Assembly (NCBI RefSeq): GCF_900090045.1
Contig: NC_041787.1
Coordinates: 2,353,001 to 2,417,000 of the forward strand
Direction: 5' to 3'
DNA: 64,000 nt
From: Plasmodium malariae
Lineage: Eukaryota > Apicomplexa > Aconoidasida > Haemosporida > Plasmodiidae
Position numbers and translations under genes: made by a program. Position 1 is the stretch's first letter, and each line of letters begins with the position of its first letter. The notes below the pieces were generated by a model, which was not told the DNA's origin, searched no databases, and worked only from the letters and a program-made list of their open reading frames with translations. Positions 11,380-24,800 of this stretch are shown here, piece after piece.

Positions 11380-14300
11380 AAAAGTTAATCAACTTCATTA
11401 TTTATATTTATTCAGAAAAAAAAAAAAAAAGTATATATATATATATATACATATATGAACATTTGTACCTTTTTAATACGTTTTACGCTTATATTTGTAA
11501 TATAACATGTAACGAGAATGATATTTAGTATTATATAAAATTAAAAAATCTTAGAGGCCTTTCATATCCGGAGTTTACTATATATATAGCAACCAATTAT
11601 TTTATAGTAGTTATTTGTCAAATTGTTTATGTTAAAAATATAGAGACATAAAAAATAAGTATTACACCAATAACAGAGTATTTTAACATAATGGAAAACA
11701 AAATCATACTGTAATAAAAGTGATCAGTAATATTATTTACTTTATATACTTATAAATAACGCTTTTTAATTTGTTTTTGTGAATAAAGCCTGCGATTAAA
11801 ATGTTAATATATTATAAGAATTGTACTTGTTACTTTCTGTAGTAAAGATTAGCGAAATATTTTACAAAAAAGGATGCGGAAATAAAAGAAATCCAATAAA
11901 TATATATCATTTTAATATTATACAGCATCTTACTATAAAAAAAAAAAATAAAATAATTAGCACTAAATAAATACTCATATATTTAAATATCACAAAAGTA
12001 ACATAAGAGCATTTTGAGAAGGAACAAAATATAATATAGTATAAATAAGAACAAAATAATAAAAACTATAGTAATGCAATTAATATAAATATTATTTTAG
12101 ACAAAAATATTAAGTATGTACATTTTTTTTTAGAGATCGATATTGTATTTATATAGAATTAATTTATTACAGTATTTTGTGTTGCCTTGTTATATATATT
12201 TATTATTCATATTTCACCATGTTAATGTATTTACAGATATATTAATTAATCTTAGTTATGTTCTAATTAATGTAGATTACTTAAGTACCTCATAAAGATT
12301 TAAAACCAAAACTCCAGTTTTTACGTATATATCATAATCATTTTCTGTCTTAGATTTTTAAGAAGCTAATATAAATGTTTAAAGAAAATTTTAACTTTGC
12401 ATTATAATTTTTTTTGAGAACCTTTTCCAATTTGAGTAATTAAAATATTGTTAAATTGGTTACTCATGGAGAATTGTTTTAGGTATTTCTATTTCACACA
12501 TGCATATTATTTTTAATTATTACAATGTCTGAATAATATACATAAAGTAGTGTTTTAATTTTGCATTTATGGAAACACAGTTACACAAAATATTTAATTT
12601 CTCTAAGATTTTCCAAAAAAAAAAAGTAGATATATATATACACCGGAAAAATGCGAATGAAACTTAAAATTTTGGAGTAAAGAACATCATCAAAAATTTT
12701 GTACTTCCTTGAAATGCAAATAAAATATATAATGATTAATGAAAAAAAAAAAAGTTCAAATTATTTTGAATACGAAAAAGTGTTAAAATTAAATATACAC
12801 TGGTATTTGATCCCTTTAAAACTTTTTTATATTTACATAGTTAAATCAATAATAACCAAAAAAACTGAGTTGTATGCTTTTAAAATTACTATGAATAATT
12901 CCTGTGGCACATTTTAAAGGTGTATAAAAATTCATAATCTTTGGGTTTAAAATATGCAAAGTTTATGTGGTACAGTGTCTCTTATAAATCAAGGTTATTT
13001 GAAACGCATTAAAAAAAAAAAAAAAAAAAAAAAAGAAGTTAGCACATTACATGTCAGTTAATCACGAGTAAATACAATTATGTATATAAAAAGGTGTCAT
13101 AAATGAATTATATAAAATTTTTTTTTTTTTTTTTTGAACACGAAATTTTTTATACAATGAAAAAATATGTAAGCAAGAATATTTTTTGTAAAGAAAAATG
13201 TATTTCAGTTGAACAAAGTATGTTTTTTTTTTTTTTTTTTTTTTACAAATAATTTTGAACAAGTATATATCTTCCTTAAATTATATAATTCACTAAAAAA
13301 ATTGTATTGAAAATTTTTTTTTTGGGATATATAAAAAATACAATTATGAATATAATTGAGGTTTATAGAAATTATACGAAATCAAATTATTTTTATGCTT
13401 AACTTAAACATTTATGTTTTAAAATGCTATAAATTGTGTAAATGAATTGATGAATGAATACAAGATACAACCATATTTAATTCTTTTAAGAAGAAATAAA
13501 TTTATAGAGAAAACTCAGTGATGGAAGAAAATATATAATTATACATTTTATTATACTTCAAAAATTTAATGATATTCGTCATTAATTTTTCTTCTGTTGT
13601 GCAATTAAAATTTTAATTTGTATAGAAAAATTATAATAGAATAGTTTCACTTCTATAACGTTTTATAGATTATTGTACATTTTTTGAGCAAGTACTTTTA
13701 ATACTCATCTTTGTTTATTTCGTATATATAAAAAAATTTGACTTTTTTTCAGTTCTATTTTGTAAAAAAAAAAAAAAAGGAAAACGAAAAAAAGATTTTT
13801 GATTATTTTATGGGTAATCTACTTATATAAATATATCAATGTTTGTCATTAATATAACTTAATAATATTTAAACCAAATCATTTTTTGTTTATTCATCGT
13901 AGTGTACTACGAGTATTATTAAACTATGGAAGTGTTTACTATATAGTAACTTATTATTACAACTAAATTATAGTAACTTATTATTACAACTAAATGAAAA
14001 CTTTTAATTTTTAAGAAAAGATATTTTACGCCATAAAACATGAACCTGCCAATTGGTACAGGCAAAAATGATCATATTATACAGAAGTATATATATATAT
14101 ATATATAATTTTTATGTGACGACATATTAACAATGCTGATTTTATTGAGTGAATTCGCTTTAAATAAGTATAATATATTTTATAATTAACATATAGAATT
14201 TTTTAGTATTCATGGTGAAATTATTATTAATAATATATATAGCTATTATTTTAGGTATTACAATATAATATTGTATTTATATAAGATTTAAATTATTTTT

Positions 14301-14781
14301 TTAGGTTAATTTTAGGTATATTACTTTATTTAAATATCATTTACGGCTTCAATAGCTTCCAAATATATATGTTTTCATAATTTATTTCTGTTCTGAGCGT
14401 ATAATGTTAGAGAAAATGTTTTTTATTATTATTGGTGAATGGTGAATATCTAATTTCTCTATATAACAATTATTTTTTATTTCATTTATATAATTTATGA
14501 ATTACATTGAAAAAGTACTTATGTTTATATCTAACTAAAAATATAAATAAAAATATGATAAAAATAATTTCTATGTTTTTGATGTACTTTTGCATGTTTA
14601 TTATTATAAGAACATCCATAAGACTTTTAATTTTAAAAAATTAGCTTGTAATATTAATAAGATAAAACAACAAAAAATATATTATTATAATATATATATT
14701 TGTGCGAAGCAGCATAGTGCTAAAAGGAAAGGGAGTAATATATAAATTATGAATGAAGAGCCTTTTAATATTACTTAAAAA
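11380..14781. other. Intergenic, A+T-rich
   Basis: About 3.4 kb without a supported gene. It contains several poly(T)/poly(A) runs of 15-24 bases (about 13010-13034 and 13120-13245) and TATA tracts. Short open frames at 12699-12917 (+) and 13062-13262 (-) are lysine- or tyrosine-rich artefacts of composition. Confidence 0.6.
13942..13995. repeat. Perfect 27-bp tandem duplication
   Basis: Two adjacent identical copies (13942-13968, 13969-13995) of a unit starting TATAGTAACTTATTATTAC. The region is intergenic. Confidence 0.95.
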
Positions 14782-15490
14782 ATGGAAACACAAAAGTACA
14801 GGCAGCTAGGAGGCAAAAAGAACATGCTCTATTATCTTATTAAAATTTCAGTCTTTACCATAATAATTTTAATACTGCAAGGCCTTACTGATAATGTACG
14901 ATATTATGAATAGTTTTAAAAATTTAAACATTTTTTATCTTTTTATATTTTTTTTATGTAATATTATAGTTTCTTCAAATATATAAAAATATTCATTTTT
15001 TTATAAACATACTTAGCACAATGTTAAAATATATGGGAATAGTGAAATGAACGAAGGAAAACCATTATACCAAAGAAATAAGAGAATATTAAGTAAACTT
15101 AAAGAAGACTACGAATTGGAACATAATAGAAAGTGTGAAACTTTATTACGCACTAAAGAAGGTGAAAGTAAATGCGAGAATAAGACAAACAATGGTATTA
15201 TATTAGCTGCTGAACACGTAAATACATCTACTGAAAAAAAAGAGTTAGAAGGAATGAAACTCAATAATGGTAAAACAAAAAATGTTAATCCCTCTAAAAC
15301 TGAAATTAACAACTCAAAAAAAAATAAAGATTCTATTACACCTTCTTTCTTTGTGAAATTAATTTTTGATGAACCAGAAAAGGCAATTGGAATAACAATG
15401 CTTTATGTAGGGGCATTTTTAAAATATGTTTATCAATTCATTACAAAAAGTAATACATCTACAAATAAGAATAAAAGTGGTTTAAATTGA
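14782..15490 (+). CDS. Two-exon secreted/exported membrane protein, 195 aa, function unknown
   Basis: Exon 1 is 14782-14895 (38 codons, METQKYRQLGGKKN then a hydrophobic core YYLIKISVFTIIILILQGL). The donor is GTACGA and the acceptor is CTTAG at 15012-15016. Exon 2 is 15017-15490 and the junction is in phase 0. The mature part is charged and Lys/Asn/Glu-rich, with KRILSKLKE about 22 residues into exon 2. That is PEXEL-like (RxL) but lacks the acidic or Gln fifth residue. Near the C-terminus a segment around FFVKLIFDEPEKAIGITMLY, running on through VGAFLKYVYQFI, could be a membrane anchor or amphipathic helix, followed by a short Ser/Asn/Lys tail. Signal exon, short intron, charged body and C-terminal hydrophobic segment are the standard layout of Plasmodium exported or vacuole-membrane proteins. 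It is longer and less basic than a typical ETRAMP. I do not recognise the family. Confidence 0.7.
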
Positions 15491-18400
15491 TTTTCATTAA
15501 AAAAGAACATACAAAAATAGTATTATAGCATATAATATAGACCAAATTATTTATCAACATAAGGAGTAAAACATAATATGGGTAAAAGTTTTCTTATTAA
15601 AAAGTAATTATATATATACTCAGAGTGTTATTTATAAATTGTTCACATGTCATTTAATTTGTTCATTTAACTTATAAAATGAATTGGAATAATAGTTTTA
15701 TAAAATATATTTGGTTTTTCTTTTGTTTTGTTTATTATTTAGTAATGCTTAAATGTGTATTAGCTTTTATTATTTTAGTATACTTATTTTTAAGTATTTT
15801 TCTATATGTATAATTGCATATGTATATAAGTAATACTATATTTAATATGTGATTTTTATTTCGTAATATGGAATTAACTATATTATGTTTTTCTGTTTAA
15901 ATGAACAAATTTATTTTAATTTGTTATAATGGATTTTTTTTTTTTTTTTTTTTTTTGAATAAAATTTTTTCACTTTTGTTTAATTAAAAATAAATATATT
16001 ATTATCAAAGGTTTTTAATGAGAAAGGTATTATAATTCTTATATGAACATGTTTCTAATTAAAAATTCAAGATGTGAGTTATGTCAATTTTGACTTTAAA
16101 AATATTGCAAAAATAGATATTAGAAAAACACAAAATGTGAGTTATGTCAATTTTGACTTTAAAAATATTGCAAAAATAGATATTAGAAAAACACAAGATG
16201 TGAGTTATGTCAATTTTGACCTTAAAAATATTGCAAAAATAGATATTAGAAAAACCCTTTTATCGCTTTAAATAGTTTAAAATTAAATATTCCAAGTACT
16301 TAAATAATTTACAATAAATGAGTAATATATATATGTATATATACATATATAAATATTGCCACCTCCTTGTGCGTGCTGTTTTAATATTTTGTTTAAGACA
16401 TTTAATTTAAAATAATGGAGATTATTCATTGTTATGTATGGAATTAATACTCACTGTGGATACTATCCTAAAGGGAACATGATTTACTAATAAGTTACAT
16501 TAGTAAATATATTACAGTATTCTTATCTTAAAAACACTAAGTTAATAGATTATTAAATAAAAAATGTTCACACACGTTAATTCAGCTTTTTATATATTCT
16601 TTTCTTTCCTATCGAATAAAAGAATATTCTTTTAAATACTATAAATGCAGAAAAAATTTCAACTTCTGTCACATGCATACATATGTAAATATATATATAA
16701 TTATTTATTTTTTATAATATTTCACACAGTGCATCTGTTAATATAATCACCTATTTGTGTGTGAAAATATGTTTAACAATTTAAAAAAAAAAAGTTTATG
16801 CAGAAGGCAATTACTAAGGAAGAAATTTACTATCCTTATGCATATAAATGATTCTCAAAAAAAAAGGAATTGTACGGTAAATTTTTATTTTATGAATTTT
16901 TTTTTTTAAATGTGAATTTTTCTATTTTATTGTACTGCATTTTATTTATATAAAACACAAAAGAAAGATAATTAAAAAGTAAGTCATTCATGAATAAAGA
17001 ACATACATAAAAAATAAAACATTTTTGTTATGAAAACATATATTATCATGTTCAACAATATGTTTTTTTTTTTTAAGTTTCACTAGCTTAATATACTATA
17101 AAATGAATAAAATATATATGTAATAAATTAATTACGTTATTTAAAATTATTATGAATAATAATAATTAATAGAAAACGTCATAAAATAAACTTGATTTTG
17201 TTAAAGTGTAATATATACACATATCTATCTTCCATCTTATTATATTCCTAATAACACAATTAACTTTATTGAATTATTTGAATTATATAAATTCTCTTCT
17301 TACATAATTCTGATTAATTTTTTACTTTCCCTCTTTTTTTTTTTTATATATATATTTTATTTAGCAAAATTTATGTTTTATATGTAAATATAGTGAACAA
17401 CAAATATACAAACAATAATGCAGAGAAAATTTAAGTGAATGGTTAAGCAGTCTCAATCACCAATTTTGCTTAACAAACTTTAATATATTAATATATTTTA
17501 TAAAATCTAATACATGTAAAAATATAATTTGTGAGTTACATGTACTAAATTTATATATTCGTGTAATATTTTTTTAGTGTAAAAAATAAGCAAAAAATGA
17601 TAAAAAAAAATTATGTATGTTTTACACCCTCATAATATATTTTTTTTACCACAGTAAATAACTTTAAATTTAAATGAGAAACAGAAAATAATGATAATAT
17701 ATAGAAAGAAAAATTCTAAAAAGAACAAGAAATAAAATTAAATATGCTAAAAAGCTTTTGGGGAATAAGAAAAATATTATCTTAGCAAATATATTTTCTT
17801 TTAAAAAAAATTTTAACTTGTAATTTGGGAATATATTTGGCACCAGGTGATCCATATGTATGTATTTTATTATATGTGCCATATGACATATCGCAATCTT
17901 AGGTAATATACAATATTTCCTCAATTAAATAAGATTTACACCTATTTTACGAAGAATTTGTATTACAGTGTGTCCTATTTAAAGTACAATTTATTATATA
18001 ATTTTTTAAAAAAGAACGAACATTTTATTTTACTTTTCATTTACACTATTTTCAATTTTAAAATTAATTGTGTACATAGGCAAAAGAAAACATTTTCGTA
18101 AAAATGAAACACATCGTAATGAAATTTAATGTAAAAGAAAAAATAGGTAGATAAATATACGTGATTAAAAAAGGATTTTTTAACGAAATATTATCTTTAG
18201 TGGAATAAATTTTAAAAAACTAAGAAACTGTTTTATCTAAAAAAAAAAAAAAAAAGAAGTTTATTATTGTAATTTCACTAATTGCGTTTTCGTCATTTTT
18301 CATGATGAAAATTTAAACGTATTAAGTACATTTAAATTAAAAATAATTTTATAATTTATGTTTAAAATCTTAATGAGAGAATTAGCAACTGAGAAAATTA

Positions 18401-18898
18401 AATAAAGAAAACGTTTTACATGTAACAATCGCGGATTATAAAAATATTCAGAATATAACTTATTTTTTATGTTGCTAGATTTGTGTGATTTTTTTTTAAA
18501 TCTTATTTTAAAAAAAAATTAGGAATAAACATACTAAAAAAAAAAAAAAGGCTATTAAAAAAGACACATAATGTGAAATAACCCCCAAATGTGGACCATT
18601 TTTAAGGTTATATAAAAATATAAGTACTATATTCTTTTACTGAACATTTTAAAGGGAAAACATATTTCGCTAATTATTTAAAATATTTTTTTATTCAATG
18701 ATGATAAAACATTTTAATAATTCTTAATGTATTGTATTTTATTGGATTTAATTTTTTTTCTTTTTTAAATGTTCGAACCATGGATTGACTATAACATTTT
18801 TCCCCTTAATATAAAGAACGTGGGTATATAAAATAAGAATACTTTTCTTATGAAGAAAATAATTTCTTTTTTTAATTTACAAATATAAATAGTTCAGA
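15491..18898. other. Intergenic, A+T-rich, with a 63-bp triplication
   Basis: No gene is supported over 3.4 kb apart from the open triplicated repeat at 16071-16254. A minus-strand frame at 17670-17924 is rich in Phe/Ile/Leu/Tyr and has no signal, splice partner or motif, so I do not call it. Confidence 0.55.
16071..16254 (+). repeat. 63-bp minisatellite, three copies, frame-preserving
   Basis: Copies start at 16071, 16134 and 16197. They are nearly identical and the third is cut at about 16254. The unit length is divisible by three and one plus-strand frame stays open through all copies, giving a 21-residue unit SYVNFDFKNIAKIDIRKTQ plus two residues. No upstream coding sequence continues in that frame beyond the ATG at 16074. 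The open frame may be chance, or the array may be a repeat exon left from a lost gene. Confidence 0.9.
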
Positions 18899-19888
18899 AT
18901 GGGTATTTGTAAGGAATTCATTTATACTTTAAATGGAACTCATTTTGTTACTTATATAGCAAAAGTTATGCATTTGCATATGCATTCATTTATTGTGAAT
19001 GAGAAAAATGTTCGCAAAAGAATTTATTTAAACTTTATGCCTAGCTTTTGTTCTGTTGTAGGTTTTGTTTCCATTACTTGTATATTGTTACTAGTAAGTT
19101 GAAATATATTTTTTGAAATAAGACATTGTTTTTTACTATTTTTATATTATATTTTAAGTGAATAAACCGTTTAATATATTATTTTAAATGTGATTTTATA
19201 ATTTTTCATATAGAATATATATATATTTGAGAAAATTAAGGTTACACAAGCACACATAAGAAGCAGATATTTTTTAAGGAATTTATGTGAGTTAAGGAAA
19301 AATGGGAGTTATAATCTAAGTAATAATAGAACAGATACCAATTCAGTAGTTTCAAATTCATGTGGAACCAATAATTTTGAAAAGAAATATAATGAGAATG
19401 AATTTGGAATAAATGTGGAAAATGTTTTACAACAACAATTAAGTAATATTGACATTGATTTATTGCGAAAAAAATGTTATGAAGAAAAAATACAATTAAC
19501 TGAAGAAGAATTATATTCGTTAATTCATAATTTAGAAGAAGTTCCAAGTTTGCCTGACATGAATATTATATGGTTGCAAGTGCGCACTATTGAGGCAGAT
19601 AAGTTTGCGAATATGCTTTATAATTTATAAATACATTTGGAAAGTATAAAAGATAAGTATAAAGTAAAAAAGGAATCTATGAATATTAAATGGGAAAATT
19701 GTTTAAATGTGATTTTAAAAAGAAAAAAAGAGCATGAAACTTTTTATAATATGCGTTTTTTTGCCCTTCTTGATATGAAATCATTTACATTGACAGAATT
19801 TGTAGATGTTATTAATGAAAGTAGAAATGCAATTGCAAATTTTGAAAAAGAAATGATAATTACATGCAAGAAAATGTTCGATGAATAG
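18899..19888 (+). pseudogene. PHIST-type exported protein gene with one in-frame stop
   Basis: Exon 1 is 18899-19093 (65 codons), ending in a hydrophobic stretch (FCSVVGFVSITCILLL) that acts as a recessed signal. The donor is GTAAGT and the acceptor is ATATAG at 19208-19213. Exon 2 runs 19214-19888 in phase 0. At residues 87-91 is RNLCE, a canonical PEXEL. The C-terminal part has the helical build of the PHIST/PRESAN domain, with the usual hydrophobic spacing and two conserved-type tryptophans (IIWLQV and NIKWENC). In the middle of this domain, at 19628-19630, a TAA interrupts the frame. The same frame then stays open for 85 more codons of clear PHIST-like sequence to a TAG at 19886. The lesion is a single nonsense codon with no frameshift, so decay is recent, or the base is polymorphic or a sequencing error. 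If expressed, the product would stop at 203 residues with half a domain. Confidence 0.75.
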
Positions 19889-21590
19889 TAGAAACATAAA
19901 ATGAGAGTATTGAAAATGACGTATAGAATCACTTTTGCGAAAATAATAGAATAAGAAAGAATATAGACGTGGTGTAGTAAAGAAGTAATGAAATAAAAAC
20001 GTAATAAATAAATATATATTTATTTTATTTGAGCAATAGAGTGCATATGATGAAAATTTGTACACATGCTTTTTCTAAAGTGAATTTTGAAACAAATGAA
20101 AATGATAAAGATATAAATTAGTACGTTTACCATATAAAATACTCTAATTGCTATAGGGTACACATAATCAAATATTTTTACAAGAAAAATAAAGTGGAAG
20201 ACTAAAGATTCACATATGAATGAATATATATATATATTGATTATTTAAACTCCACTTAAATATAATATAATTATCATACATGAACTTAAGCCTTATATTA
20301 CTATTATTTTATTTTATTTTATTTTTTAGGTTAAAGTTTATAAAAATTTTTATTGTTTTAAATAGAAACATTTTTTAATCAATTTTAAGTTTATATTTTC
20401 ATGTATACATATTATTATTAAAATAATATGTATATTAACATATAATTTATTTATATTTTTAAACATTATATTTTTTATTATTAAAATTATCTACTTATAT
20501 TTTTGTAATGATTAATTATTTGAATATACATAAATGGACAGTTGTTAACTGATATATATAAAAGAAACTTATTTAATTAAAACGTATTTATAAACAATGC
20601 ATATGTTATAATATTATAATGAATCATAATTTAACAATGATATATATATTTCAAAAAAGGAATTTTTTTATGTTTGCAAAATTCTTTATTTTTATGATAC
20701 ATATATGTATATATATATATATATATATGCTATGAAAGATAGATTGTTAAAAAGTGACAATTAAGGTAATTTTTTATATACAGCTCTTAATTTTCCGGAA
20801 TCATTGAATGTTGTTGTAATAACTACGATGTAGGACTTACAAAATGTTTTAATTCTGTTTACTATTAAGTATGTTTCTGAAATATTTTTTCTAATTATAT
20901 ATTCTGTTTATGTAATCTTATTATACTTTCTTTATAAGAATTTATTTTTTTTTCATGTAGAATATCAATAATAATTCAACTGATTAATTCAAATATTAGT
21001 AATTACTTAAGCATACTTTTTTATATAATTATTTATAAACGTTACATAAATTTTTTACTAAGTTTTTTTGTGTCTTTAAGTGAAATAAGGATTTCCCTTA
21101 AGTGTCATTTTAATTTAGCAGTATGTATGTATATATGTACATTTGTGGTAGTTGCATGCGTGAATTTAATACATTTAACTGATATGCTCTCGATCATATG
21201 GTATATAGTTTTAATGAAAAAGAAATTCCTTTTCTATTATTATTGAATATTTATCATTTTCATAATATACATTATAAGAATTTCTTAGAAAATGAGTGAA
21301 TGATTATATTTTATGTTTTCTTAGAATTCTAGTTATTACAGATTTTTTTTTTTTTTTTTTTAATTATTCAATTATATATTAATATATTATTAGTGTAATC
21401 TGAAATGTCAAAGGACACATTATTTTTTTTTGCAAACTATATCTATTTAATTGTATTGTATTAAGTATATAACTTTATTCCTTGTTATTATGCATGCGAT
21501 ATATATAGTTACATACTGTGATGTAAAATAATCAGCTTCAGCTATATTTTCTTATTTTTTAAATTAATTTTTTTAAAATTATTATTTTAG
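19889..21590. other. Intergenic
   Basis: A+T-rich, with a TA tract near 20706-20728 and a T19 run near 21342. No gene or repeat family is recognised. Confidence 0.6.
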
Positions 21591-21845
21591 GATTTAAAAG
21601 AAATTTGTACTTTTTACGAAATCTCTTCTGTGAGAGGAGAACACATCATTTTATCGGCTTTGAATTATATTTTCAATATTTTTTTAGATGAGTTTTACAA
21701 AATTTTAATATATATATTATATTTTCTATTTTCTACTTTTTTTTTCATTTTATTACTCAATAAAAGTATAAATACATCTCTATTTTTATATATATTAATA
21801 CTCATGATGTTGGTGCAGAATACATTACAAGTTATTTTAATATAA
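21591..21845 (+). pseudogene. Isolated exon-like hydrophobic frame, probable relic
   Basis: An acceptor-like TATTTTAG ends at 21590. It is followed by 84 open codons starting DLKEICTFYEISSVRGEHII and continuing into two hydrophobic stretches (KILIYILYFLFSTFFFILLL and SLFLYILILMMLV). It stops at 21843-21845. The first part has ordinary protein-like composition, unlike the flanks. No upstream exon with a matching donor was found. It may be the 3' exon of a decayed membrane-protein gene. The family is not recognised. Confidence 0.3.
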
Positions 21846-24800
21846 TTTTCTTCAAACTGCTTCGAAACGTATATTTTATAGGATTCTCGAATTATCTTTA
21901 TTAGAAGTTCATTTGCAAGTTCTAATGATTAATAAGTTTCTTCTTCCTATATATTTCATCGAATAAGTTATTTTTTTTTTTTTTGTGCTTGCTTTTGAAA
22001 ATGATAATACAGCAAGGACAACTATAAAGTAAACTAACATATAAATAAAAAAAAAAAATTAGGTAAATAAAGTATTTATTTGAAGAATTATGAGTAATTA
22101 ATAAAAAAAAATAAAACGAATTCTTCCGTATAACATTCATGTTTTTATATGTTATTTGTTCTAATTTAGTACAAATTAAAAAAAGTTTGTAAAATATCAA
22201 GAACTAAACATAATCAAATATTATTATATTTATTCGGGAATAGGCATGATCTTCTCGTTTTATTTCTATATCAATAGAAGATCCATACTGAATTACATAA
22301 TTAAATAGTGTGTATATGTATTGTTTAATGGAGAATTTCCAAATTACTATCTTAGCAAATGAAGATATATATTTGAGTTATTTCATAAACAGATAATGAA
22401 TATAAAGCAATTTACATTTTTATACTTTATTTTTAATAATTTGTATTTATAATCCTTATGAACACCATTCAATACAAAATAATAAATTTAATTATTTTTT
22501 TCATATTTTTATTTGTGCCACATCATGCAATCCACGAATTCTTTAATATAACTGTCATTCTCAGTATTGTGTTAACATTTAGATAAAGCAATTTTGTCAT
22601 TGCCAATATTATACTTTAAATAATTAGATAAAATTCATGTAATTTATAATTTTGTTTTGTATTAGTAAACGATTAAATAGGATACAGAATTCTGCGACGT
22701 TTAGTATGTTTCCTGATAATCTCCATATTATCTGTTTTCTCCGTATTCCTCTGTATACAGATTTTGATACAAGTATCTCTCCATTCTCTTTTTTTTCGTA
22801 TCCTTTTATTATCCCTCTTATAGTTTAATTTTCATTTTTTGTTATAAATATTACTTATTATTTAATATTATTATATAATGAAATATATAGTTTATTATGT
22901 AAATGATTATTTATAACTTAATTTGAGAGATGTAGAAGTGAATAAGAGATAATTCTTAATTGTAACGATAAAATTGGTTTTCATAAAATTTATATTATGC
23001 TTGTATAATAATTTATTAAATTTATGTTTTAAATAAATAATTTATAAAATATTTATTTAATTTTTTAATTGTTTTTTTTACTTTTTATTATATATGTACT
23101 TATATAAGAGCGGCATTTTAAATAACGAGTAATGAATGGAATAACCACCACAATTGCAGTTATTCTGTATTAAAACAATATGTATTAATAATAATATATG
23201 AATTATTGCTCTTATCAATTATTTTTTATAATATAGTAGTAATTATATATATTTAAAGTTTTTATTTCTTGTATTTTTAACAATTTCATTTATATTATCA
23301 GAAATATAAAGAGAGAATAATTTTTTTTTGTATATTATGAGGTGATCCGCGTACAAAGAAAAAAAGTTTTAATAAAAAGCAATAATTTTAACATTGTACA
23401 TTTATTTTATAAGTAGCTTTTTTTTTTTTTTTTTTTTTTGTATGTAGCTATTTTGTAAATGAAGATTGAACGTGATATGACATAAAGTATACAACAGAAA
23501 TATAGTGTTTTAAACTTAAACAAAGAATACATATTAGCAGATACACAGCTTATCTTACTTTAGTATTTTTTTACTTTTATTATCATTTTATTTTAACTTT
23601 TTTCCTTGTAGTCGAATAATTTTTATTTTTTTGTAGCATAATATTTTTTTGGTTTTTTTGAGTGCTCTTGTATTTTGTTTAAAATTTGTGCTTTAAGTAC
23701 GTTATTTATTCCTCAATGAAGTAATACCTTTTTTTACGTATTCATTTTTCATTATTTTTGTATACATTTTTGTTCACTGGTGTTATTATAAATTTGGACG
23801 CCAGGTGTGCTGCCAATTTTTTTTTTATTTTATATAGCCATTATTTTTCGTGCGTATTTTGTACCATTTTAATAACTATATGTATATAGCTAGTTATTGT
23901 AGTTTTTAATATAATAAAATATTTCACGTTTTTATGATAAAGAGATTAAAAAAAAACATAATACAAATAAACATATAACGTTGGGGATTTTTGATCCCGT
24001 AGGTAATCTGGGCGTAACTAGTTCATTTTTTTTTCTCAAATGCAAAAATATGAAAAAAAATTTTGAAAAATTTTTAAAAAAATAATTGAAAAAATTTGAA
24101 AGAATTTGTGGATCAATTTTTAAGCAAATTATTAATAAAAGTATTTTTTTTTATTTTTTGAATCAATTTTTCAGTAAATTTTTAAAAATTTGTAAGCTAT
24201 GCAAAGTTTTTAAAATTTGAAGATTATAAGGTTTTTTTATTGAATTAGTTATTTTTTAGTAGGATATTTGAAATTGATATTGATAGAATATATTACTATA
24301 TGTATATATTTGTTCAATTATTTTCTTATATTTTATTATAAAAATTAGCAATAAACAATGCAAAACAAAAATTATGTTTTTGTTTTGAATGTTTTATGAA
24401 CATTTTTTTATAGGTAATTTGGGGAGTTGCACCCATATTACCTCTAAAAATAGGCCCTATTTTTCAAATATATTCTTTGTTAAACAGTATATTTTGATAA
24501 ATTGAGACCTATTTTTAGTATGTTTGCAATATTTGCACGACAAATAGAGCATAACGAGTAGTTCTTGTTATATATTTATAATTTTTATGTTGTAATGTTA
24601 TAAATGTATTACGGGCGATAATAGATTTTATATTTATTGCTATATTATTATAAATTAATTATATTTAGAAAAATACTAGGAATATATCTATGAGTATATA
24701 TATATATATATATTTATAGACATGTAGTATTAGATATGTTTAGTATGTTTCTAATATTTTTAATAGCTAATAATTAATCGTCTCAATAGCTAAATGTTGG

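Noticed and set aside
12699..12917. 72-codon plus-strand frame
   Set aside because: Lys/Ile/Tyr-rich composition matching the local base content, no signal, splice sites or similarity known to me.
17670..17924. 84-codon minus-strand frame rich in Phe, Ile and Leu
   Set aside because: Hydrophobic runs of this kind arise readily from A/T-rich DNA; there is no start context, splice partner or motif.
19242..20065. Minus-strand frames overlapping the PHIST gene
   Set aside because: They are antisense shadows of the coding exon.
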